From: Streptomyces sp. DH24
GTDB lineage: Bacteria; Actinomycetota; Actinomycetes; Streptomycetales; Streptomycetaceae
DNA: 64,000 nt
Assembly: GCF_029813775.1 (NCBI RefSeq)
Contig: NZ_JARVKW010000001.1
Coordinates: 64,501-128,500 of the forward strand
Direction: 5' to 3'
Positions 43,572 to 52,371 of this stretch are shown here, one piece after another; the stretch's first letter is position 1; every line of letters begins with the position of its first letter. The position numbers and the translations under genes are program-made. Below the pieces are notes generated by a model that saw only the letters and a program-made list of their open reading frames with translations, was not told the origin of the DNA and made no database searches.

Positions 43572-45590
43572 TCAGTGGTGGGCGTGCGGCGCCCAGCCGT
43601 CGGTGCCCCCGAGGTAGGCGGCGACGGTGTGCTCCGTCGCGTCCGCGTCGCTCAGCTGCGGCCGGTCCGCGGTGACGGCGGCGCCCGGACCGGAGTTGCG
43701 GTACTCGGCGAACCGCGCGTCCCGCCAGGAGAAGCCGCCCATGTCCGTCCAGGGCGCGGACTTGACCGCGGCCGGCAGTTCGGTGTTCCGGAACAGCACC
43801 TGGGCGATCGCGTCGGGCTCGCCGCCCGGGTGCCAGGGCCGTCCGAGGTGGTAGGAGTCCGGCGGGGCGTCGCTGACCACCTTCGAGTCCGTGATCAGGA
43901 ACCCGTACGGGTTGCCCTTCCAGGTGGACGCGGCGGTGATGTAGCCGTTGTTGGTGGCCGAGCCACGGCTGAGCGCGCGGATGACGGAGCGCTCGACGAC
44001 CGTGGTGGCCCGCCCGTAGATGAAGTCGACGTCGCCCTCGATGTACGAGTCGCGGAGGTAGACCCGGCTGATGGTGGTCAGCCTGGGACTGTCGGTCATC
44101 AGGGTGTCCTGGTTGCCCAGGAAGGCGGTGTTCTCGAAGACGATCCGGTCGCCGGTCGTCTTCATCGCCAGCGCCTGCTCGCCGCTGAGCTCGTGCGCGG
44201 CCTCGTCGAAGTCGTTGCTGAAGGTGAGGTTGCGCGCCGTGACGTCGTTCGCGGCGATCCGTACGGTGGCGCTCCCGGTGGAGCCGCCGTACGCGGCGGG
44301 CGTGTCATGGACGATGACGGTGTCCGCGCGGTCCTGTCCAGTCCCCTGCAGCACGATCTTCGGCTTTCCCGCGGGGATGTACACCTTCGCGCGGTACGTG
44401 CCCGGCGCGACGGCGATCGTCACGGGCACGTCGTTGCCGTCGGGCACGGCGTCCACGGCGGCCTGCACGGTCGGGTAGGCGCCCGGGACGTGCAGCACCG
44501 TGCCGATCCGCCGCTGCGGGCCGGAGAACCGGGTGACGAGCGCCGGGACGGCGGAGGCGGGGTCGAGCCGGTAGTCGTAGAAGTCGCGCGGGTCGAAGGC
44601 GGCGCCCCACTCGTCGTGCCGGCCGGCGGTGTTCTTCAGGATGGAGCCGCGCTCCACCAACTCGGCGGTGGCGTCCGCCTGGTGGGGGTGCTGGACGCCG
44701 TCGTAGTAGCTGTTCTCGACGACCATTTTCGTCCTGCCGCGCGCCCAGTTGCCGTACGTCCACACCGGATCGCCGAGGTCGGCCGGTGAGGTCAGGTAGT
44801 TGTTGTACAGGTGCGCGTAGGCGCAGTTGTCGGCGGACGGGTTGCGCTGCTTGGTGCCCTCGAAGAGGTTGTGGTCGATGGTGATCTGCGTCTTGACGTT
44901 GGTCGTCCAGCCGATGCCGAACGCCTTGTTGTGGTGCGTGAACCGGTTGTAGGAGACGGTGATGTACTCGCTGTCCTTGCGGACGTCGAGGAGTCCGTCG
45001 CCCATGTGCGTGAAGTGGTTGTGGTCGATCCAGACGTGGTGGACGGAGTCCATCTGGATGGCGTCGAAGTCGGTGGTCTTGCCGTCCCAGTCGCCCTCCA
45101 CGTAGGAGTCCCGGATCGTCAGGTTGCGGATGACGACGTTGTGCGTGCCGGGGTTCAGGTGCAGTTCGCCGTGCACGATCTCGCCGGTGTCGCCGACGCC
45201 GATGATCGTCTTGTGGGAGGCCACGACGATGTCCGAGCCGAAGGGCGCGACGGCGATCGAGCCCGCGACCCGGATGACGTAGGGCTCCTCGGCCGCCGCG
45301 TACCTGGCGAGGGCGGCCTGGTCGGTGACGGTGACGACCTTGCCGCCGGCGCCGCCGGTGGTGCCGCCCGCGAGGGAGGCGAAGCCGTGCGCCCGGTCGG
45401 TGAAGCGGTCGGCCGCCGCCGCGACCGGGCCGGTGCCGTCCGCCGGCGCCGTGGCGGTGGCGGTGCCGGCGGCGGGGTCGTCCGCCCGTGCCTCCCCGGC
45501 CGTGCCCAGGCCCAGGGCCGCGGCCAGTGCCACGACGGCGGCCAGGGTTCTCCCAGGACCTGGCAAGCGCTTGCTCCGGAAGTGCGTCAT
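43572..45590 (-). CDS. Secreted two-domain enzyme: PL1 pectate lyase fused to CE8 pectinesterase
   Basis: 672 aa. ATG at 45590 with GGGAG upstream. Signal peptide ends about ARADD. The PL1 domain (about 65-365) has GFASLAGGTTGGAGG, VWIDHNHFTHMGDGLLDV and a variant active-site motif QRNPSADN, which keeps the first Arg and the Pro of RxPxxR but lacks the second Arg. The CE8 domain (about 375-660) has GNQDTLMTD, YIEGDVDFIYGRATTVVE and HLGRPWHPGG, all complete. De-esterification and cleavage would be joined in one polypeptide. Confidence 0.92.
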   Translation of the reverse strand: MTHFRSKRLPGPGRTLAAVVALAAALGLGTAGEARADDPAAGTATATAPADGTGPVAAAADRFTDRAHGFASLAGGTTGGAGGKVVTVTDQAALARYAAAEEPYVIRVAGSIAVAPFGSDIVVASHKTIIGVGDTGEIVHGELHLNPGTHNVVIRNLTIRDSYVEGDWDGKTTDFDAIQMDSVHHVWIDHNHFTHMGDGLLDVRKDSEYITVSYNRFTHHNKAFGIGWTTNVKTQITIDHNLFEGTKQRNPSADNCAYAHLYNNYLTSPADLGDPVWTYGNWARGRTKMVVENSYYDGVQHPHQADATAELVERGSILKNTAGRHDEWGAAFDPRDFYDYRLDPASAVPALVTRFSGPQRRIGTVLHVPGAYPTVQAAVDAVPDGNDVPVTIAVAPGTYRAKVYIPAGKPKIVLQGTGQDRADTVIVHDTPAAYGGSTGSATVRIAANDVTARNLTFSNDFDEAAHELSGEQALAMKTTGDRIVFENTAFLGNQDTLMTDSPRLTTISRVYLRDSYIEGDVDFIYGRATTVVERSVIRALSRGSATNNGYITAASTWKGNPYGFLITDSKVVSDAPPDSYHLGRPWHPGGEPDAIAQVLFRNTELPAAVKSAPWTDMGGFSWRDARFAEYRNSGPGAAVTADRPQLSDADATEHTVAAYLGGTDGWAPHAHH
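45563..45574. promoter_or_regulatory. LacI-type operator-like palindrome inside the PL1-CE8 gene
   Basis: GCAAGCGCTTGC, a perfect 12 bp palindrome with the central CG typical of LacI/GalR-family operators, 13 bases downstream of the start codon. A related site (TGAAGCGCTTTC) lies before the permease gene at 52311-52322. Confidence 0.5.
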
Positions 45591-45623
45591 TGCGGCTCCC
45601 AACAGGCGTACGGGTGTGGTGGG

Positions 45624-47144
45624 TTACGAGGGCGTGATCCTGAAGTGCGTGAACGTCGCGGTGCCGGCGTGCCCGTGGCCGGCGGGCGCGACGGCGAACA
45701 GGCCGAGCAGGGCGCCGACCCAGCGCCAGGGGGTGGCGGCGAACACCGGTCCCGAGGGCCGGAAGCCGTCACCGGTGTCGGCGGAGAACCGGCAGCGCGC
45801 GCCGGCGCCGGTCTCGATCCGCAGCCGGGCCCGGCCGTCGGGCGCGAGCCGGGGGTGGGCGGCGTCCCGTTCCCTCTCGGCGACGCTCTCGCCGAACCGG
45901 TGCACCAGGCGCACCGCGCCGTCCGCGCCCCGCTCCAGACCGATCCAGCCGAACGCGTCGCCGAGGACGGCGAGCCCGGCGCGGGCCCCCGGTTCCTGCC
46001 CGGCGAGGCTCAGTTCGACCTCGACGGCGCACGGCATGCCGGGCAGCCGCTGCGTCAGCACGTTCGGCAGGGTGCGCGGGTCGTGCGCGCCGGCCGAGCG
46101 GACGCAGGTCAGCCGCAGCCCGTCGGCGGAGTGCTGGGTGGCCCAGCCGTCCTGCGGGTTGGCCGTCCACTGCCACTGGCGGCCGTACCGTCCGCCGGGG
46201 AAGTCGTCGTCCGTGGCGGGTGCGGCGGGCGGCTGCGGCGGCAGCGCGGGGCGCCGGTGTTCGGTGACGGGGGCGCCGTCCTCGCCCAGCACCGGCCAGC
46301 CCTCGGCGTCCCAGGTCATGGGCTGGAGGTGGACGACCCGGCCGTAGGCGCCGCGCTGCTGGAAGTGCAGGAACCAGTCCTCGCCGGCCGGGGTGCGCAC
46401 CCAGCCGCCCTGGTGCGGGCCGTTGACGTCGGTGTCCCGCTGTTCGAGGACGATCCGCTCCTCGTAGGGCCCGAAGAAGTCGCGGGAGCGGAAGGCGCCC
46501 TGCCAGCCGGTCTCCACTCCCCCGGCGGGCGCCATGATCCAGAACCAGCCGTCGTGCCGGTACAGCTTGGGGCCCTCGAGGGTGAACCAGCCGGGGATGC
46601 GGTCGGCGTCCACGATCACCTTGCCCTCGTCGAGGACGCCGGTGCCGTCGGGGCGCATGCGGTGCCCGGTGAGGCGGTTCTTGATCCCGGAGCGGGACCT
46701 GGCCCAGGCGTGCACGAGGTAGGCCTCGCCGGTCTCCTCGTCCCACAGCGGGCAGGCGTCGATCAGGCCCTTGCCCTCCTTGACCAGGTGCGGGCCGGTC
46801 CAGGGGCCGCGGATGCCGGGGGCGTTGACCTGGAAGATGCCGTGGTCGGGGTCGCCCCAGAAGATCCAGAAGCGGTCGTCGTGGTGGCGCAGGGACGGTG
46901 CCCAGACCCCGCAGTCGTGCCGGGGCACGGCGAACTCCTCGGCGGGTTCGAGGCGTTCGAGGGCGTGGCCGACCAGCGTCCAGTTGACGAGGTCGCGGGA
47001 GTGCAGCAGCGGCAGGCCGGGGGCCCGGCCGAAGCTGGAGGCGGTCAGGTAGAAGTCGTCGCCGACGCGGACGACGTCGGGGTCGGACCAGTCGGCGTTC
47101 AGGACCGGGTTGCGGTAGGTGGTGGCGGTCTGTTCGACGGTCAC
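45624..47144 (-). CDS. Glycoside hydrolase family 43 with C-terminal beta-sandwich, cytoplasmic
   Basis: 506 aa, GTG start at a GTGA overlap with the PmoA-like gene; no signal peptide. Propeller with NADWSDPDVVRVGDDFY, GKGLIDACPLWDE and TLEGPKLYRH as catalytic residues. The C-terminal domain from about residue 320 (WQWTANPQDGWATQ, GLAVLGDAFGWIGLERG) resembles the concanavalin-like domain of GH43 xylosidases. It probably cleaves imported short oligosaccharides, as arabinosidase or xylosidase. Confidence 0.9.
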   Translation of the reverse strand: MTVEQTATTYRNPVLNADWSDPDVVRVGDDFYLTASSFGRAPGLPLLHSRDLVNWTLVGHALERLEPAEEFAVPRHDCGVWAPSLRHHDDRFWIFWGDPDHGIFQVNAPGIRGPWTGPHLVKEGKGLIDACPLWDEETGEAYLVHAWARSRSGIKNRLTGHRMRPDGTGVLDEGKVIVDADRIPGWFTLEGPKLYRHDGWFWIMAPAGGVETGWQGAFRSRDFFGPYEERIVLEQRDTDVNGPHQGGWVRTPAGEDWFLHFQQRGAYGRVVHLQPMTWDAEGWPVLGEDGAPVTEHRRPALPPQPPAAPATDDDFPGGRYGRQWQWTANPQDGWATQHSADGLRLTCVRSAGAHDPRTLPNVLTQRLPGMPCAVEVELSLAGQEPGARAGLAVLGDAFGWIGLERGADGAVRLVHRFGESVAERERDAAHPRLAPDGRARLRIETGAGARCRFSADTGDGFRPSGPVFAATPWRWVGALLGLFAVAPAGHGHAGTATFTHFRITPS

Positions 47145-47986
47145 GGGCTCACGGCCTTTCGGATCAGGGCCGCCGCCGTGTCCCGGTCGAGGCGGCCGTC
47201 GGCGACGACGGTGACGACGCGGCGGACGAGGGTGTCGCCGGGCGGGACGGGGACGCGTCCGGTGTGCGCCAGCGACGAGCCGACGCCCGGGTACTCGGCG
47301 GTGCGCACGAACCACGGGTCGCGGCGGGTGGCGTCCGTGGCCCCGGCGAACACCAGCGTCCAGCAGGAACCGGCGAGCGCCAGCCAGTCGGCGGGGCTGC
47401 CGTGCACCTCGCTCTCGCCCTCGGCGTCGGCGGTGAAGACGTCCGGTGCGCCGTCCTCCTTGCGGGCCCGCCAGAAGAAGCCTCCGTAGGCCGCGCCGGG
47501 GCGCCCGTTGGTGGCCGGGCTGCCGATGGACAGCAAGCCGCCCGTGACGTTGGTGAGCGAGAAGGTGAAGTCCAGGGCCCAGGCGGTGTCGGTCAGTTCG
47601 GTGGCGGCGACGGTGCGGCGCTCGCGCAGCAGCTCGTTCCCGGCGGCCACCCAGCGCAGTTCCTCCACGAAGCCGTCCGGGTCGCGGAGCTGGAACGTGG
47701 TGTGCCGCTGGGCGCCGTGGTTGTCGAGCTCGGTCGGGCCCCGGTCGCGCACGTAGGTGCGCCCGCCCCAGAAGTTGTACCCCTCGACGTCGGGGACGGC
47801 GACACCGACGCCGAGGTGGTGGAGGTGGTCGGCGGGGCTCAGTTCGGTGACGGCCACGCCGGACAGGGTGGTGACGGGGTGCAGGTACGGGCGCGGGGAC
47901 AGCCGGGCGGGCAGTTCGGGCCGGACGACGTAGCGGCCCACCGGGCGGCCCGCGACGCGCAGGACCGGGGAGTCGGTGCCGGTCAT
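47141..47986 (-). CDS. PmoA-like family protein (DUF6807)
   Basis: 281 aa. VRPELPARLSPRPYLHPVTTLSGVAVTELSPADHLHHLGVGVAV and GGFFWRARKEDG fit the family named after methane oxygenase PmoA in databases. The proteins have nothing to do with methane and no proven function. They recur next to Gfo/Idh oxidoreductases and glycosidases, as here: overlapped by four bases on each side by a Gfo/Idh and a GH43 gene. Confidence 0.78.
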   Translation of the reverse strand: MTGTDSPVLRVAGRPVGRYVVRPELPARLSPRPYLHPVTTLSGVAVTELSPADHLHHLGVGVAVPDVEGYNFWGGRTYVRDRGPTELDNHGAQRHTTFQLRDPDGFVEELRWVAAGNELLRERRTVAATELTDTAWALDFTFSLTNVTGGLLSIGSPATNGRPGAAYGGFFWRARKEDGAPDVFTADAEGESEVHGSPADWLALAGSCWTLVFAGATDATRRDPWFVRTAEYPGVGSSLAHTGRVPVPPGDTLVRRVVTVVADGRLDRDTAAALIRKAVSP

Positions 47987-49146
47987 CGGGCGCTCACCTC
48001 TTTCTGACGGTGCTCCGCGGGCAGCGCCCAGGGGGCGCCGAGCTCGGAGTAGAGCGAGAGGGTGTCGGCGGCGGCTGCGACGAGCCCGTCCACGCCGGGC
48101 ACGACCCGGCGGTTCTCGCCGGGGACGCGGCGCCAGGAGCCGGCCGGCAGCGGGGCCGGGTCGGGGGCCTGCCGGATCGCCTCGACGACCGTCATGAAGG
48201 CACCGGTCGCCTCCGGGACGGCCAGCAGGTCGGCGCCCTCGGTGAGGTGGGCGACGAGGTTCTCCAGCAGGTCGGTGCGGCCGTGCTCGACCTCCTCGGG
48301 GCCGTGGCCGGCGCGCTGGAGCAGCACGCGGTCCTGCTTGTACCAGAAGGTGATCCGGCCGCTGCTGCCGTGCACGAGGACGTACGGCTCGCCGGGCTCC
48401 TCTGCGCACAGGGTCACGGCGACGGTGACCGGGTGGCCCTGCGCGGTGGTGATCCGTACGCAGGAGGTGTCGTCGGACTCGATGTCGTTGGCGCGCAGCA
48501 GTTCGGTCTCGATGCCGGTGACGTCCTCGGCGCGGGTGCTGCCGCCGAGGGCGAGGGCGGTGACGACGGCGTGCGCGAGCGGGTTGGTGAGCACCCCGTC
48601 GACGACGTCGACGCCGTTCATGCGCCGCTTGCCCGCCCAGGGCGCGCGCCGGAAGTACGCCTCGTCGCGCGCCCAGGCGCCGGCGCCGCCGAGCCCGACG
48701 AGTTCGCCGACGGCGCCCTCGGCGATCAGTTCGCGGATCGCGGGCACGGCGTGCGAGCCCAGCGACTGGAAGCCGATCTGGCAGGCCACGCCCGCGGCGG
48801 CGACGCCGTCGGCCATGCGCCGGTACTCGGCGTAGGAAGGGGCCGGAGGCTTCTCCAGCAGGATGTGGACGCCCCGTCCGGCCGCGGTGAGCGCGAGGTC
48901 GGTGTGGGTCGGGATGGGGGTGCAGATCACGGCGATCCGGGCGCCGGTGGAGTCCAGCAGGGCGCCGAGGTCGGCGGACTGCTCGGGCGTGCCGAGGCCG
49001 TCGAGTTCCCCGGCGGTGAGCGGGGTGAGTTCGCAGACGCCGGCCAGGCGGACCAGGCCGCGGTCCTGGAGGCGGCGGATGTTGGCGAGGTGCCAGCGTC
49101 CGTGGCCGCGGGCGCCGGCGAGGACGACGGGCAGCGGTGCGCTCAT
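47983..49146 (-). CDS. Gfo/Idh/MocA-family oxidoreductase
   Basis: 387 aa. The Rossmann domain starts VVLAGARGHGRWHLANI, with VICTPIPTHTDLALTAAGRGVHILLEKPPAP as the catalytic-lysine EKP motif. The C-terminal domain is the usual alpha/beta sheet. It is NAD(P)-dependent and acts on a sugar or sugar acid. In this locus a sugar 1-dehydrogenase feeding the IlvD/Edd dehydratase is conceivable. Its start is coupled to the pectate lyase before it. Confidence 0.88.
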   Translation of the reverse strand: MSAPLPVVLAGARGHGRWHLANIRRLQDRGLVRLAGVCELTPLTAGELDGLGTPEQSADLGALLDSTGARIAVICTPIPTHTDLALTAAGRGVHILLEKPPAPSYAEYRRMADGVAAAGVACQIGFQSLGSHAVPAIRELIAEGAVGELVGLGGAGAWARDEAYFRRAPWAGKRRMNGVDVVDGVLTNPLAHAVVTALALGGSTRAEDVTGIETELLRANDIESDDTSCVRITTAQGHPVTVAVTLCAEEPGEPYVLVHGSSGRITFWYKQDRVLLQRAGHGPEEVEHGRTDLLENLVAHLTEGADLLAVPEATGAFMTVVEAIRQAPDPAPLPAGSWRRVPGENRRVVPGVDGLVAAAADTLSLYSELGAPWALPAEHRQKEVSAR

Positions 49147-50432
49147 GGGATCCTCCCCGCGCCGGCGCCGCGTGCCACGTCCTGGTCGGCCGCGCGGGCG
49201 CTGTCGATCGGTCCGTGCAGGGTGGGCGTCCAGCCGACGTCGCCGGTCAGGTCGCGTTCGCTGCCGGAGTTGTAGGAGTTGTTGATGGCGAGCAGGTCGA
49301 CCGGGTAGCCGTTGAAGAGGGTGCCGCTCTGGTGCAGGGCGGTGCCGTTCCAGCTCTTGACGAGGTCGGCGGCCTCGACGTGGGCGGGCGTGGTGAAGGC
49401 GTTGTTCTCGGCGTACACGGCGGACTCGGTGCCGATGCCGAGGGAGTAGCGGTGGTCGGTGCCGCCGGGGACGACGTAGCGGTTGTTGTAGACGTGGACC
49501 CGGCCGAAGCGGACGCGCGGGGCGCGCTGCACGATCGACTCGAACTCGTTGTGGTGCAGGGTGACGCGGAGTCTGCCGCGGTCGCCGGTGGCCGAGTCGC
49601 TGCTGCCGATGAGCATCGCCTTGTCGTGGCCGGTGAGGCGGCTCCAGGACACGGTCACCAGGTCGGAGCCGCCTGTGATGTCGAGCAGGCCGTCGTGGCG
49701 CAGGAAGTTGCGGGCGAAGTAGGTGGGTTCCTTCGCGTCGGGGTGCCCCTTGTCGGACAGGGTGACGTGGTCGATCCAGACGTGGCGGGCGCCGGTCAGC
49801 CAGATGTTGTCGTAGGCGGCCTTCCAGTCGCCGAGGCCGCCGGGGTGGGGCTGCCAGGCGGGGAAGCAGTCGTAGGCGTCGCGCAGTTCGAGGTTGCGGA
49901 CGATGACGTTGTCCGCGTCCTTGATCTGGAGGCTCGCGCCCTTGAGGACGGCGTCGTCGCCGAGGCCGACGATGGTGGTGTTGGAGCCGACGGGCAGCAC
50001 GATCCGTTCGGCCTGCCGGGCGGCCGAGGCCCTGCGGGCGTCCTCCTGCGGTCCGGACGGCTTCGCGGCGCCCCAGGTGCGGGGGTCGTAGGCGGCGAGG
50101 TAGCCGCGCAGGCTGTAGCCGTCGGTGGTGTAGTCGGCGCAGTCCAGGCGGTGGCCGTCGTCGTCGGTGTTGGCGTCGATCGTCCCGGCGATCCTGATGA
50201 TCTTCGGGGTGTCGCTGCCGCCGTCGAGGGCGCGCACCAGGCCGGCGCGGTCGGTGACGGTGTACACGTGGGCGTCGTCGGCCGCGGCGCCGCCGGTGGT
50301 GCCGCCCTCGGCGGCGGCCCAGCCGTCGCCGGGGGGCAGGGTGTCGCGGCTGATGTCGCGGTCCTCGGCGTGGGCGGGGACGCAGAGCAGACCCAGCAGG
50401 GCCGCCGCGGCCGCGATGTGCCGGAGCCTCAT
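49143..50432 (-). CDS. Secreted pectate lyase, polysaccharide lyase family 1
   Basis: 429 aa. Signal peptide RLRHIAAAAALLGLLCVPAHA. GWAAAEGGTTGGAAADDAHVYTV, VWIDHVTLSDKGHPDA and RAPRVRFGRVHVYNN are the PL1 signatures. Its ATG overlaps the stop of the upstream permease, so a secreted enzyme is translated directly after the importer. Third free-standing PL1 of the locus. Confidence 0.93.
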   Translation of the reverse strand: MRLRHIAAAAALLGLLCVPAHAEDRDISRDTLPPGDGWAAAEGGTTGGAAADDAHVYTVTDRAGLVRALDGGSDTPKIIRIAGTIDANTDDDGHRLDCADYTTDGYSLRGYLAAYDPRTWGAAKPSGPQEDARRASAARQAERIVLPVGSNTTIVGLGDDAVLKGASLQIKDADNVIVRNLELRDAYDCFPAWQPHPGGLGDWKAAYDNIWLTGARHVWIDHVTLSDKGHPDAKEPTYFARNFLRHDGLLDITGGSDLVTVSWSRLTGHDKAMLIGSSDSATGDRGRLRVTLHHNEFESIVQRAPRVRFGRVHVYNNRYVVPGGTDHRYSLGIGTESAVYAENNAFTTPAHVEAADLVKSWNGTALHQSGTLFNGYPVDLLAINNSYNSGSERDLTGDVGWTPTLHGPIDSARAADQDVARGAGAGRIP

Positions 50433-51325
50433 CCCTTCACCGCCCCCGCGCTGAAGCCGGTGATGAGCCACTTCTGGATGAACGCGAAGACCAGCACGAC
50501 CGGTACGGCCGCGATGATGCCGCCCGCGGCGAGCGCGCCGAGGTCGACGCTGTCCGCGCTCATCAGGGTGTTGAGACCGACGGGGATGGTCTGCTTGTCC
50601 TGGTTGTTGAGGAACATCAGGGCGAACAGGAAGTGGTTCCAGGAGTGCACGAACGCGAAGGAGCCGACGGCGATCAGACCCGGCCGCAGCAACGGCAGGA
50701 CGACGATCCGGAAGGCCTTCATGCGGCCGCAGCCGTCGACCCAGGCCGCCTCCTCCAGGGAGTACGGCACGTTCTTGATGAAGTTGCTGATCAGGATCAT
50801 CGACAGCGGCAGCTGGAACACCGTCTCGGCGATGATGACACTGCCCAGCGAGTTGATCATCTGCAGTTCGGCGAAGATCTCGAACAGCGGGACCAGCAGC
50901 AGCGCGCCGGGCACGAACTGGGAGCACAGCAGGGCGAGCATGAAGGCCTGCTTGACCCGGAAGTCGAACCGGGCGAGGGCGTAGCCGCCGGCCAGCGCGA
51001 CGACCGTCGTCATCACCAGGGTGGCGAGGCCGACGAGCACGCTGTTCTGGAAGTAGACGCCGAAGCTGCGCTCGGTCCACACCTTCTCGAAGTGCTCGAA
51101 GGTCATCGGCCAGGGCACCAGCGAGGTCGAGCCGGGCGGGCGCAGCGCGAAGAGCAGGATCCAGTAGAACGGGATCAGCGTGAAGACCAGGTAGACGGAC
51201 AGCGGCAGGTAGATCTGCCAGCGCGGGGCCTCGTCCCAGGCGCGGCCCCGGCCGGCCGGCCGGGGTGGCGCGGGAGTGGCGCGCGCGGGTGCGGGGGCGA
51301 CCGGGGTGGCCTCTTTGGTGATCAC
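50429..51325 (-). CDS. Carbohydrate ABC transporter permease (MalG type)
   Basis: 298 aa. GTG with GGAGG 8-12 bases upstream. About six membrane segments; the EAA loop EEAAWVDGCGRMKAFRIVVLPLLRPG contacts the ATPase. No ATPase gene is nearby; Streptomyces sugar importers of this class commonly share the MsiK ATPase encoded elsewhere. Confidence 0.93.
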   Translation of the reverse strand: MITKEATPVAPAPARATPAPPRPAGRGRAWDEAPRWQIYLPLSVYLVFTLIPFYWILLFALRPPGSTSLVPWPMTFEHFEKVWTERSFGVYFQNSVLVGLATLVMTTVVALAGGYALARFDFRVKQAFMLALLCSQFVPGALLLVPLFEIFAELQMINSLGSVIIAETVFQLPLSMILISNFIKNVPYSLEEAAWVDGCGRMKAFRIVVLPLLRPGLIAVGSFAFVHSWNHFLFALMFLNNQDKQTIPVGLNTLMSADSVDLGALAAGGIIAAVPVVLVFAFIQKWLITGFSAGAVKG

Positions 51326-52257
51326 TTGTTGTCGCCTCCGAACTTGCTCAGCCGCAGATAGACGATCGAGCAGAAGAGCAGAATCACGAACGCCACCGTG
51401 GTCAGGGCCGACGCGTAGCCGAAGTTGTGGGCGTCGACGCTGGTGTTGGCGATGTAGAGCGGCAGTGTCGTGGTCTCGCCCGCGGGTCCGCCGCCGGTCA
51501 GGGTGTAGAGCAGGTCGACGTTGTTGAACTCCCACACCGCGCGCAGCAGCGTGGACAGGATGATGGCGTCCTTCAGGTGGGGCAGGGTGATGTGCCAGAA
51601 CTGCTTGATGCGGCTGGCCCCGTCGACCTCGGCGGCCTCGTACAGGTCCTTGGAGACGGACTGGAGGTCGGCGAGGATGAGGATCGCGAAGAAGGGCACG
51701 CCGCGCCACAGGTCGGCGACGATCGCCGCCGGGAACACGGTGGAGGTGTCCGACAGCCAGCTGGTGCCGTACGAGCCGAGGCCCAGGTCCGCGAGGTAGC
51801 GGCTGATGCCGGTCTGGGAGTTGTAGAGGAGCACCCAGATCGCGGAGGTCAGGACGCCGGAGACGGCCCACGGGGAGAAGACCAGGGCGCGGCCGACGGC
51901 CCGCCCGACGAAGGTCTGGTTGACGATGAGGGCCAGCGCGAGGCCGAACAGCAGCTGGAGGGTGACCTCGACGAAGACCCACTTGGCGCTGAAGACGAGG
52001 GTGTCCCAGAAGATGGGGTCCTCGGTGAAGGCGTGGACGAAGTTGTCGAGGCCCGCGTAGCCGTTGCGCCACGGCTTGGTGGGGTTGTAGTGCTGCAGGC
52101 TGTAGTAGAAGACGCTGATGACCGGGTAGGCGATGAAGCCCAGCATGAGCAGGGCCGCCGGGGTGATCAGCAGGTAGGGGAGCCTGCGCGGGGTGGCGGA
52201 GGCACGGCGCCGCCGGGGTGGCGCGGGCGGTTTCGCCACGGCTGCGGCTTGGGCCAT
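51322..52257 (-). CDS. Carbohydrate ABC transporter permease (MalF type)
   Basis: 311 aa. Basic N terminus, then about six membrane segments. EAA loop YEAAEVDGASRIKQFWHITLPHLKD. First gene after the 114 bp gap holding a LacI-type operator; overlaps the MalG-type gene by four bases. Confidence 0.93.
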   Translation of the reverse strand: MAQAAAVAKPPAPPRRRRASATPRRLPYLLITPAALLMLGFIAYPVISVFYYSLQHYNPTKPWRNGYAGLDNFVHAFTEDPIFWDTLVFSAKWVFVEVTLQLLFGLALALIVNQTFVGRAVGRALVFSPWAVSGVLTSAIWVLLYNSQTGISRYLADLGLGSYGTSWLSDTSTVFPAAIVADLWRGVPFFAILILADLQSVSKDLYEAAEVDGASRIKQFWHITLPHLKDAIILSTLLRAVWEFNNVDLLYTLTGGGPAGETTTLPLYIANTSVDAHNFGYASALTTVAFVILLFCSIVYLRLSKFGGDNK

Positions 52258-52310
52258 GACTGTTCTCCGTTCTTGAGCGTTCTCGTGCGGGATGTGCGGG
52301 ATGTGCGGGG

Positions 52311-52322
52311 TGAAGCGCTTTC
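52311..52322. promoter_or_regulatory. LacI-type operator-like site upstream of the sugar permease operon
   Basis: TGAAGCGCTTTC with palindromic core AAGCGCTT, 54 bases upstream of the permease ATG. It is preceded by three 9 bp repeats of GTGCGGGAT type (52285-52311). No LacI-family gene occurs in the window, so the regulator would be encoded elsewhere. Confidence 0.5.
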
Positions 52323-52371
52323 TGTCGTGCTGTGCGTGGGTCCGGCCGCCGGGCGGGCCGGCCGGATCCGT

